DNA of 8,310 bases from NCBI GenBank assembly GCA_903926695.1, contig CAIYKK010000501.1:1-8310 (forward strand), written 5' to 3'. The notes under the pieces were generated by a model. That model did not search any database. It saw nothing but the letters and a program-made list of their open reading frames with translations, and was not told the origin of the DNA. Shown piece by piece: positions 1 to 5,964 of the stretch; the first letter of the stretch is position 1; every line of letters starts with the position of its first letter. Origin of the DNA: an uncultured Burkholderiales bacterium (GTDB lineage Bacteria > Pseudomonadota > Gammaproteobacteria > Burkholderiales > Burkholderiaceae_C). Position numbers and translations under genes: made by a program.

Positions 1-227
1 CTAACCAGGCCGTCTCTGGCGAGCAGATCACCAGCGCGCTCGGCTCGGGCACCGTCGCCGACATCGCGGCCCAGCTGGGCGTGAATCCCGGCGACGCAGC
101 CAGCCAAGTCGCGCAACTGCTGCCCGCTTTGGTCACTCAGTTCACGCCGCAAGGCCAAGCGCCCGCGCAGGGCTTGGGCAATAGCAACGATTTGATGTGC
201 ATGCTGGGCGGGCTGCTGGGCCGCTGA
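1..227 (+). CDS. YidB-like DUF937 protein, C-terminal part (5' end outside window)
   Basis: The frame beginning at base 3 is open from the window edge to a TGA at 225-227 and gives about 74 residues. The visible part runs from a VSGEQITSALGSGTV stretch through DIAAQLGVNPGDAASQVAQLLP and ends in DLMCMLGGLLGR. This series (a helix with a conserved LG, an 'A-x-x-LG-V-x-P' turn, an 'LLP' segment and a terminal Gly/Leu-rich tail) is the usual C-terminal half of the YidB/DUF937 family, whose E. coli member is about 130 residues, so roughly half is missing. The family's molecular role is not settled. There is no signal peptide or membrane segment in the visible part. It converges on the peptidase gene on the other strand. 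The family call is from memory of the pattern, not from a search. Confidence 0.8.
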   Translation, partial: NQAVSGEQITSALGSGTVADIAAQLGVNPGDAASQVAQLLPALVTQFTPQGQAPAQGLGNSNDLMCMLGGLLGR

Positions 228-271
228 AGTCCTTGAAGCGCGCCCAATAGCTATGGCTGCCAGCACAGCCA

Positions 272-297
272 AGCCGGGCCGCTCACGTTGCCCGGCT
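272..297. terminator. GC-rich stem-loop between convergent genes, possible bidirectional terminator
   Basis: AGCCGGGC (272-279) and GCCCGGCT (290-297) form a perfect 8-bp stem around a 10-base loop. It lies in the 78-base gap between the stop codons of the YidB-like gene (+) and the peptidase gene (-), where a shared terminator is expected. Neither strand has a clear T tract after the stem, so it is not a canonical intrinsic terminator. Confidence 0.4.
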
Positions 298-305
298 GTA
301 GCGCT

Positions 306-1784
306 TCAGCCCGGCACGCCAGCAATCACCTGCGCCACCGCCGCCGTCAGCTTCTTGGCGTAGGGCACATGCAAAAACTCGTTCGGCCCGTGGGCGTTGC
401 TTTTCGGGCCGAGCACGCCGCACACCATCATTTGCGCTTTCGGGAAACCCTGACTGAGCATGTTCATCAGCGGAATCGTGCCGCCCTGGCCAATCGTGCC
501 GCAGGGCGCGCCGAAAAAGTTTTGCGATGCGGCGTTCAGGGCGCTGTCAAACCACGGCGCGCTGCTCGGTGCGTTCCAGCCGGTGGCACCGCCGCTGTCG
601 CTTTCAAACGTGACTTTGGCCTGATACGGCGCGTTGTCTTCCAGTAACGCTTTCAGTTCGCGCACAGCCGCGTCAGCCTGAACCAGCGGCGGCAGGCGCA
701 GCGACAATTTAAACGCGGTGTAAGGCCGCAGCACATTGCCCGCGTCCCGGAACGGCGGCAGGCCGTCGGCGCCGGTGACGCTCAGCGTCGGGCGCCAGGT
801 GCGGTTTAACAGGGCTTCGAGTGGATCGGTGGTCGTTGGCAGGGTGAAATTAGTCGCGCCGCCGCAGTCGTAATGCGCCCACGGAAAACGTTTGTAAAGT
901 TCGTCGCCCAGAATCGCCGCCGTGGCCTGCGCCTGCGCCAGCCGATCCGCCGGAATCTCGCAGTGAAAACTTTGCGGCAACAGTCGGCCCGTGGCGCTGT
1001 CTTCGAGCCGGTCGAGCAGCTGGCGCATGATGCGAAAGCTCGATGGCACCAAGCCGCTGGCGTCGCCCGAATGCACGCCTTCGGTCAGCACCTCGACTTT
1101 TAAAACGCCGGTGGCGTTGCCGCGCAGGCTGGTCGTGAGCCAAAGCTGGTCGTAGTTGCCCGCGCCCGAGTCCAGGCAGACGACGAGCGCCACCTCGCCG
1201 AGCCGCGCACGCAACGCATCGACGTAGGGCAATAAATCGTAAGAGCCGCTTTCTTCGCAGGTTTCGATCAGGCCGACGATGCGCGGGTGCTCCACGCCCT
1301 GGTTTTTCAGCGCCTGCACGGCGGCGATGCTGGCGTAGATGGCGTAGCCGTCGTCCGCGCCGCCCCGGCCGTAGAGCTTGCCGTCTTCGTATTTGGGCGT
1401 CCACGGGCCGAGGTCGCTGCGCCAACCGCTGAATTCGGGCTGCTTGTCGAGGTGGCCGTACATCAGCACGGTCTGGGTGGAATGGGCGCGGGTCGCGGCA
1501 ATCTCCAAAAAGATCACCGGCGTGCGGCCATCGAGCCGGACGATTTCGAGCGTCAGGCCGGGGACTTTTTGCGCTTCCACCCACGCGGCGGCGTTGCGCA
1601 CCACGGCGTCGATGTGGCCGTGCTGCGCCCAGTCGGCATCAAACGCCGGGGACTTGGCCGGAATGGCGATGTAGTCGGTGAGCTGGCGCACGATGTCGCC
1701 GTCCCACTGGGCGGTGACTTGGGACAGGGCTTGCCCGGCGTTCAAAACGGCGGCGGGGATTTCGCGGTGCAGAGGGGCGTTCAT
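306..1784 (-). CDS. M20-family metallopeptidase (dipeptidase/carboxypeptidase type)
   Basis: The 492-residue protein is a probable cytosolic two-metal (Zn) peptidase of the M20 family (CNDP/CPG2/DapE clan), likely acting on small peptides; the substrate cannot be read from the sequence. Expected metal and catalytic residues are present in order: His111 and Asp113 in YGHLDKQPE, bridging Asp144 in RGGADDG, the catalytic/metal pair Glu177-Glu178 in ETCEESG, Asp205 in CLDSG, and His465 in NAHGPNE. His238 in EGVHSG lies in the lid/dimerisation domain (roughly 215-395). The length suits the CNDP-like branch. No signal peptide is seen. The start at 1784 is chosen because GGAG lies about 7 bases upstream and the protein then begins MNAPLHREIP. 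An in-frame ATG at 1901 would add 39 Arg/Ser-rich residues unlike the family. The gene lies 223 bases downstream of psd on the same strand, so cotranscription is possible but not shown. Confidence 0.9.
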   Translation of the reverse strand: MNAPLHREIPAAVLNAGQALSQVTAQWDGDIVRQLTDYIAIPAKSPAFDADWAQHGHIDAVVRNAAAWVEAQKVPGLTLEIVRLDGRTPVIFLEIAATRAHSTQTVLMYGHLDKQPEFSGWRSDLGPWTPKYEDGKLYGRGGADDGYAIYASIAAVQALKNQGVEHPRIVGLIETCEESGSYDLLPYVDALRARLGEVALVVCLDSGAGNYDQLWLTTSLRGNATGVLKVEVLTEGVHSGDASGLVPSSFRIMRQLLDRLEDSATGRLLPQSFHCEIPADRLAQAQATAAILGDELYKRFPWAHYDCGGATNFTLPTTTDPLEALLNRTWRPTLSVTGADGLPPFRDAGNVLRPYTAFKLSLRLPPLVQADAAVRELKALLEDNAPYQAKVTFESDSGGATGWNAPSSAPWFDSALNAASQNFFGAPCGTIGQGGTIPLMNMLSQGFPKAQMMVCGVLGPKSNAHGPNEFLHVPYAKKLTAAVAQVIAGVPG

Positions 1785-2007
1785 GGCGGGACTCCGGGGA
1801 TTGGAAAAAGGGCGCGTCTGAAGACGCAAACGGCTACTGTACGCCGGGCACCGCCGACGCGCAGACAGACCAGCGGCTGATGCGGGCCGCGAAGTCGCCA
1901 CCTCAAGCGCTAAGGCTGGCTCTAATCAGCGGCAAATTCCAGAATTTCGGCTTTGTGCGAATAAGGCAAAACATGCGCGCCCAAACACTGATTTCAATTC
2001 AAAGCGG
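1785..2007. other. Intergenic gap between psd and the peptidase gene
   Basis: This 223-base gap is less GC-rich than its flanks between about 1925 and 2010. It holds a short dyad, AAATTC-CA-GAATTT (1934-1947). A TTGACC overlaps the psd stop codon on the - strand but has no good -10 partner at 16-19 bases. I see no convincing terminator or promoter, although the peptidase gene needs one if it is not read from psd. Confidence 0.5.
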
Positions 2008-2916
2008 TCAAGCGTCCGCCATGACCTCGCCCAGCCGCACGCCGCAGCCCGGCGTCCAGCTCGGGTTAAACCGCAGCGGCCCTCTGGGAAACAGCATCAC
2101 GACGGTCGAGCCGAGCAAAAAGCGGCCCATTTCCGCGCCCTGCTTCAACACAACGACGGACTTTTCCGACGCTTTGCCGCTTGACGAAACCACTGGCAGC
2201 AGCGCCTTGGCCGGTGCCGGGTACGTCCACTCGCGCACCGTCTTGCTGCGCGGCGGGTTCACCAGACCGTGCCAGACGGTGGCCATGCTGCCGACAATCG
2301 TCGCGCCGACCAGCACCAAGACAAACGGCCCCCGCGCCGACTCAAACACGCACACCACCCGCTCGTTGCGCGCAAACAGGCCCGGCACGCCGCGCGCCGT
2401 CAGCGGGTTGACCGAAAACAGCTCGCCCGGCACATAAATCATGCGGCTCAAGCGCCCGGCGCACGGCATGTGAATGCGGTGGTAATCCTTGGGGCTGAGG
2501 TAAATCGTGGCGAAGTGGCCGTCCCGAAACTGCGCGGCCAGCGCCGCGTCGCCGCCGACCAGCGCCGTCGTGGAATAGCTGTGGCCCTTGGCCTGAAAAA
2601 TCTGGTCTTGTTCAATCAGACCGAACTGGCTGACCGCGCCATCGACCGGGCAGATCAGCCCGGCCCGCGCCAGAGGCCGCGCTCCCGGCTTGAGGGCACG
2701 GGTGAAAAAGTCGTTGAACGTGCGGTAGCTGGCGATGTCGGGGTTGAGCGCCTCGGCCATGTTGACGCCGTAGCGGGCGACAAAGTTGCGGATGATGGTG
2801 GTGGTCATTTCGCCGCGCTGGCTGGAGGCGACAAGACCGGCAAACCGGGTGATGGCCTGCTTGGGCAGGAGGTATTGGGGAAGGACGGCGAGGCGGTCAG
2901 ACAAAGGCGCGGGCAT
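2008..2916 (-). CDS. psd: Phosphatidylserine decarboxylase proenzyme
   Basis: The 302-residue product decarboxylates phosphatidylserine to phosphatidylethanolamine, the last step of PE synthesis at the inner membrane. The diagnostic site LGST is present at 268-271. In this family autocleavage before the Ser (here Ser270) creates the pyruvoyl cofactor and splits the protein into a large beta chain and a small alpha chain of about 33 residues. The self-processing triad is complete: Asp92 in CPVDGAVS, His149 in the YHRIHMP motif, and Ser270. Other family signatures are TFNDFFTRALKPGARP (66-81) and VPGELFSVNP (162-171). The length is close to E. coli Psd (322 residues). The ATG at 2916 has a purine-rich GAAGAA region upstream. 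The pathway partner, phosphatidylserine synthase, is not in the window. Neighbours suggest no functional cluster. Confidence 0.96.
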   Translation of the reverse strand: MPAPLSDRLAVLPQYLLPKQAITRFAGLVASSQRGEMTTTIIRNFVARYGVNMAEALNPDIASYRTFNDFFTRALKPGARPLARAGLICPVDGAVSQFGLIEQDQIFQAKGHSYSTTALVGGDAALAAQFRDGHFATIYLSPKDYHRIHMPCAGRLSRMIYVPGELFSVNPLTARGVPGLFARNERVVCVFESARGPFVLVLVGATIVGSMATVWHGLVNPPRSKTVREWTYPAPAKALLPVVSSSGKASEKSVVVLKQGAEMGRFLLGSTVVMLFPRGPLRFNPSWTPGCGVRLGEVMADA

Positions 2917-2939
2917 GCGGGGCGTTCTTCAGAAGGAAA

Positions 2940-2958
2940 GGCTGGATTCTAGCCAGCC
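2940..2958 (-). promoter_or_regulatory. Hairpin with embedded TAGAAT ahead of psd (copZ terminator and/or psd promoter)
   Basis: On the - strand GGCTGG and CCAGCC (2953-2958 with 2940-2945) form a 6-bp stem with a 7-base loop, followed by the pyrimidine-rich CTTTCCTTCT. That is a weak terminator for copZ transcripts. The loop contains TAGAAT (2946-2951), a 5/6 match to a sigma70 -10 box placed 29 bases before the psd start, but the -35 region is pure GC and shows no TTGACA-like hexamer. Either reading is possible. Confidence 0.3.
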
Positions 2959-3047
2959 GCCTGCCGCCGCCCCGGCCCGGCCCGCGTGGGCTTTGGCGCA
3001 GCGCGGTGCGCGTTTGGCGCGTCCGGCGGGCGGGGGCGGGCGCGCTT

Positions 3048-3236
3048 TCAGGCCGCCGGGTAGCCCGCTTCGGCCAGCGCCGCCGCGACTTTTTCGCGCT
3101 CCTGCGCGGTTTGCACGGTGATGGTGCGCGTGGGCAGATCGACGCTCAACGTGGCCGCCGGGTCCAGCTGCGCCAGCGCCTGCGTGATGGCCTTGACGCA
3201 GTGGCCGCAACTCATGTCGGGAATGCTGAATTCCAT
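3048..3236 (-). CDS. copZ: CopZ-like copper chaperone (single HMA domain)
   Basis: The 62-residue protein is one heavy-metal-associated (HMA) domain with the usual beta-alpha-beta-beta-alpha-beta pattern. The metal site MSCGHC gives Cys10 and Cys13, the pair that binds Cu(I). It begins with the short strand MEFSIPDMSC and ends in the EAGYPA loop typical of HMA domains. Its expected role is to carry Cu(I) in the cytosol to the CopA ATPase. The ATG at 3236 is preceded by AGGAG with 5-base spacing, a strong ribosome site. A CueR-type promoter lies 35-65 bases upstream, so copper induction is expected. Its natural partner copA is on the other strand about 2.7 kb away, separated by the AT-rich restriction-modification gene. 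The small size and CxxC motif would also fit a MerP-like protein, but there is no signal peptide and no mercury gene nearby. Confidence 0.92.
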   Translation of the reverse strand: MEFSIPDMSCGHCVKAITQALAQLDPAATLSVDLPTRTITVQTAQEREKVAAALAEAGYPAA

Positions 3237-3270
3237 GAAAACTCCTGAAGGTTGAAGGGGATGGGTTTTT

Positions 3271-3301
3271 AGTGTGAACCTTGCTATGGGGGCAAGGTCA
3301 A
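3271..3301 (-). promoter_or_regulatory. CueR-type copper-responsive promoter of copZ
   Basis: Read on the - strand: TTGACC (-35, 3296-3301), a 19-bp spacer, then CACACT (-10, 3271-3276). Centred in the overlong spacer is a perfect dyad, ACCTTGC and GCAAGGT, separated by 7 bases (3278-3298). This is the 21-bp layout of CueR operators such as that of E. coli copA. A 19-bp spacer is the hallmark of MerR-family activation, in which Cu(I)-bound regulator distorts the DNA to align the two hexamers. The predicted start near 3264 leaves a leader of about 28 bases. Assignment to CueR rather than another MerR-family metal sensor rests on the dyad sequence and on the copZ/copA targets. Confidence 0.88.
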
Positions 3302-3306
3302 GCGGC

Positions 3307-5830
3307 GGATGGCCATGTTTTTTTGACTATTAACGCTGACGATTATTATTTAAATTTTTAAAAACCCATTTTCAAATACTTGGGGAAGTAACTTCTGACT
3401 CAGAGAGGCATACGCTTCTTTAAATAAATCAAAATCCACAGTGATAACTTCATCGTTAGCCTCAAGCGATTTACGAATTTGATACCAACCAACGCCAGAG
3501 CAATTCAACTTGAATTCATCGCGAATTCTTTTTTCAAATTTATTTGAGTGGTAAAGTTTCCAAATTTTACGCCCCTCTTCCAATACCAACTTGGCTTCAC
3601 TAGAAAGTTTAAGCTTGGCAATGTACGCGCTCATAAAATTAGAATCAAATCGTTTACTTGCCCCGACTTCTTCTTCAGTGAATGGAATGAAGTTATTCAC
3701 TAAAGACCATTTTCTTCCATCCCATTCCAAATCTTTTGCACCCGCACTAAGATTGCTGCCATTGAATAGCATCCAGATAAGACAATCTGATTTAAAAATT
3801 TCCGTCAAAGGTTGTACCGGTTGTAAAAATTGATCACGGTCATTTAGCCATGTAGGCTTTACCAGCCGCCGTACAGCGAAAACGACTGCCGCCTTCGTTA
3901 GATTTTCGGGAGTTACAAAAAAAGCACCTGCATTACCGTAACCCGAAGATAACAATGCTGTGCCTTGCGCTGCGTGTTGCAGGTCATTACCGAAAACAAT
4001 CATGCTTCCAATAGCACCATTCGCCCACTTGTTGCCTCGTACATCTTTTGTGCTGGTGGTTGGCGTGATTGCATTTTTAAGTGGTAGCGCCTCCTGCGTG
4101 TTTGATCGAGGGCGCACAATCCATTCGCTGAGCGGCAATTGATCTGTTTTTCGGTAAAAAGTTTTTTCGCCCACTTCTTTACCGTCTTTGTCCAGCGCGA
4201 TGGTGGTGATTTCATTGGTTGGTTTTTTCTTTCCTGTATCCCAAATTAAAAATCCTATCGGAAAGTCTCCTTTGAGCTGATCAAACGCTTTGCTGTGAAC
4301 CACAAAGCCGCTCAAGTATTGAGCTGTCCATTGTTTGCGAAAGTGTTCAAAATTTGGAGCATTGACATATTTCAACTTGCTGAACATGGCAAGTGTCACA
4401 TTTGGAATTTCTTTGGAAATTCGCACTAAAAATTGAACAAAAATCTCTCGCGCCGCATAACCCAAATCACCCATTCCTGCGCCAATTTTAGTTTTTGAAA
4501 CACCTGACTTTGATTCAGAATTCGTTCCCGCCGATTCGGTGAGATTGTCAATATTCATCGCTTCGGCATAGGGTGGATTAATCAAGACAAGAATCTTCTT
4601 CGCCCCTTTCTTCTTCGCCTTCACATCTGCAATGGCTTGACGTAACTCCATAGGCAATTTATTGGTAATCGAATAATCAATTTCACCAAAATCGTTGACA
4701 TCATCGTTAAGATAATCGTACTGAAATTTGGTGGCGGCCACGCAAGTGCGACTTGCCTGCATCACATCAATGTCAGCTTTATCCAGCGTGCTCATGAAAA
4801 TATTGCGGTGATTGCTGTGCTTGACTTCCAAATTACCTACGCCACAGCACATATCCCAGACAATGTAATTTTTCTGCCAATTCTTTCCCAAAGTTTTGGC
4901 TAATAAATCATACGCTTTATCTACTATGTGCAAGGGCGTATAAAATGCACCTTTAAAACTTCTTTCATTTAAAGGTAAAAGACTATCCCGTCGCTCTAGA
5001 AGATAGCTTCGATGTTCTTCTTCTGGCGGACGATGATAAATAGCCCAGAAATTACGATAGCCTCTTTCACTGGATAACTCATAAGTTTTATTATTCATTA
5101 AAAATATAGGCGTATCTCCTTCGTGCAATAATCTGGCAGGTAAATCGCTGATGGTGGCTTTTACGCCATCGTGCATGATGTCTGCAAAAAACAGTAGTGC
5201 ATAATCTGTTTCATCAACGCCCTGAAGTTCTCTCCCTATCATCTCCACCCACTTGTCAAATACTTGCCGTAAATTGTCAGGCGTAATAGAAGTTCGCAGG
5301 AGTTTTCCTTCCTTGATGGCTTTTTTAACAACTTGCACAAACTCTTGTTCATGGCTATCCATCTTGTAAACCACGAAGTGAGTTTCAATGTAGGGAGCAA
5401 CTTGTGCGGCTACAGATTTGTCAACTTTTGAAGCAGATTTTGGCCATTTAATTGATTTATCCACCATGATCGGCAGCGCTTTGGCCGTTTCCATAATTGC
5501 TGCTTTTTCTCGATCAATCACAGCCAAAAATGGAGGAATGTGTTCACCCTTTTTTTGTGCGTCTCTGACATAAAAGAGAAGTTGGGCAAACATAAGCACT
5601 GGTGATGTTGTGGCCTCTTTAGCCTCAAACCAAATTTCTTCAGTTTGAATATCCACCAGTCCTTTGGTGTATTTTTTAAGGCCAAGCGCTTTAATATAAG
5701 CATCTTTGACATCTTCCTCGGTTTTTACCTTGGAAAGAGATGTGATTAAACTCATTTATTTTTACCCGTAACAAATTTTTATCGGCAGAAGCTTTTGCAA
5801 ATGACTGTAAGCGATTTTTACGCGAATCAT
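3307..5830. mobile_element. AT-rich inserted block carrying a restriction-modification gene (inferred boundaries)
   Basis: Base composition drops abruptly inside this block (for example 24 G+C in 60 bases at 3361-3420) compared with strongly GC-rich DNA on both sides. It lies exactly between the two outward-facing copper promoters. AAGCGGC occurs at both edges (3300-3306 and 5831-5837). The block holds one gene and no transposase, integrase, terminal inverted repeat or tRNA. It is called an insertion by inference from composition and from the split copZ/copA pair; the exact ends are uncertain by tens of bases. Confidence 0.5.
3350..5755 (-). CDS. Type IIG-like restriction-modification protein (nuclease plus N6-adenine methyltransferase)
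   Basis: This 801-residue single-chain protein should methylate adenine N6 in DNA and probably cut unmodified DNA. The methyltransferase motifs run in gamma-class order: motif X-like FKGAFYTP (268-274), the AdoMet-binding motif I DMCCGVGNLE (301-310), and catalytic motif IV NPPY (393-396). Near the N-terminus Asp35, then Glu44-Ala-Lys46 in IWFEAKE, then Gln58 fit a PD-(D/E)xK nuclease core. A helical linker spans about 130-260. The region after about 480 (with DFPIGFLIWD at 497-506) probably holds target recognition, but no named domain is recognisable there. No separate HsdS or HsdR gene is in the window, which favours Type IIG over Type I. The start at 5755 has only a weak GGGT-like ribosome site. 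Composition is far more AT-rich than the neighbours, indicating transfer. The gene appears intact, ending in TAA. The methyltransferase call is firm; nuclease activity and subtype are inferred. Confidence 0.85.
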   Translation of the reverse strand: MSLITSLSKVKTEEDVKDAYIKALGLKKYTKGLVDIQTEEIWFEAKEATTSPVLMFAQLLFYVRDAQKKGEHIPPFLAVIDREKAAIMETAKALPIMVDKSIKWPKSASKVDKSVAAQVAPYIETHFVVYKMDSHEQEFVQVVKKAIKEGKLLRTSITPDNLRQVFDKWVEMIGRELQGVDETDYALLFFADIMHDGVKATISDLPARLLHEGDTPIFLMNNKTYELSSERGYRNFWAIYHRPPEEEHRSYLLERRDSLLPLNERSFKGAFYTPLHIVDKAYDLLAKTLGKNWQKNYIVWDMCCGVGNLEVKHSNHRNIFMSTLDKADIDVMQASRTCVAATKFQYDYLNDDVNDFGEIDYSITNKLPMELRQAIADVKAKKKGAKKILVLINPPYAEAMNIDNLTESAGTNSESKSGVSKTKIGAGMGDLGYAAREIFVQFLVRISKEIPNVTLAMFSKLKYVNAPNFEHFRKQWTAQYLSGFVVHSKAFDQLKGDFPIGFLIWDTGKKKPTNEITTIALDKDGKEVGEKTFYRKTDQLPLSEWIVRPRSNTQEALPLKNAITPTTSTKDVRGNKWANGAIGSMIVFGNDLQHAAQGTALLSSGYGNAGAFFVTPENLTKAAVVFAVRRLVKPTWLNDRDQFLQPVQPLTEIFKSDCLIWMLFNGSNLSAGAKDLEWDGRKWSLVNNFIPFTEEEVGASKRFDSNFMSAYIAKLKLSSEAKLVLEEGRKIWKLYHSNKFEKRIRDEFKLNCSGVGWYQIRKSLEANDEVITVDFDLFKEAYASLSQKLLPQVFENGFLKI

Positions 5831-5888
5831 AAGCGGCTTCGATGCCGCGCAAGCGCCGCCGCCCCCAGCCTAAAAATCTCAGCCAAAC
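5756..5888. other. Junction between the restriction-modification gene and the copA promoter
   Basis: Composition shifts here from AT-rich (to about 5830) to GC-rich. The AT-rich part contains, on the - strand, a stretch (about 5776-5802) that would translate as FAKASADKNL. The GC-rich part starts with a small hairpin, GCGGC-TTCGAT-GCCGC (5833-5848). No gene is supported: the only sizeable open frame crosses the methyltransferase start and the copA promoter. Confidence 0.5.
5826..5852 (-). promoter_or_regulatory. Candidate promoter of the restriction-modification gene
   Basis: On the - strand TATGAT (5826-5831) is a 5/6 match to a -10 box, with TTGCGC (5847-5852) as a poor -35 at a short 15-base spacing. 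It would give a leader of about 65 bases. The hairpin 5833-5848 fills the spacer. If real, the promoter spans the junction, so the AT-rich gene would depend partly on host DNA. Evidence is weak. Confidence 0.25.
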
Positions 5889-5919
5889 TTGACCCTGCCA
5901 CCGTGGCAAGGTTCACACT
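5889..5919 (+). promoter_or_regulatory. CueR-type copper-responsive promoter of copA
   Basis: TTGACC (-35, 5889-5894), a 19-bp spacer (5895-5913) and CACACT (-10, 5914-5919). The spacer region holds the dyad ACCCTGC/GCAAGGT with a 7-base centre (5892-5912), with one mismatch compared with the perfect copZ copy. GCAAGGTTCACACT is identical in both promoters, as is the -35 hexamer, so the same regulator should control both. The predicted transcription start near 5926 leaves about 39 bases before the copA ATG. Confidence 0.9.
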
Positions 5920-5941
5920 GGCGCAATTGCTGCATTGCGCC
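5920..5941. promoter_or_regulatory. Perfect 22-bp dyad at the copA transcription start
   Basis: GGCGCAAT (5920-5927) and ATTGCGCC (5934-5941) are exact inverted repeats around TGCTGC. The dyad starts directly after the -10 box and covers the predicted transcription start, so the left arm is mostly untranscribed. That placement suits a DNA operator better than an mRNA hairpin, though a hairpin is possible if transcription starts early. No equivalent is seen at the copZ promoter. Confidence 0.5.
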
Positions 5942-5964
5942 AGCCATTTCAGGAGTTCCACCCG

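Noticed and set aside
1287..1880. Open frames on the + strand opposite the M20 peptidase
   Set aside because: The opposite frame carries the full set of M20 metal ligands, and the + strand product has no recognisable family pattern.
1785..1901. N-terminal extension of the M20 peptidase to an ATG at 1901
   Set aside because: The added 39 residues are Arg/Ser-rich and unlike the family, whereas the ATG at 1784 has a well-spaced GGAG.
2269..2952. Open frame on the + strand opposite psd
   Set aside because: Psd on the - strand is certain from LGST and the catalytic triad. The + strand frame is a shadow of biased codon composition.
3318..3324. Run of seven T residues as a phase-variation switch for the methyltransferase
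   Set aside because: It lies outside the coding region, downstream of the stop codon, and I found no long homopolymer or tandem repeat within the gene.
3307..5830. Insertion sequence, CRISPR array or tRNA-associated island
   Set aside because: No transposase or integrase gene, terminal inverted repeats, regularly spaced repeats or tRNA-like sequence could be seen in or beside the block.
5691..5909. Possible small - strand gene of 72 residues upstream of the methyltransferase
   Set aside because: It crosses both the methyltransferase start codon and the copA promoter and changes base composition midway, so it is an accidental frame.
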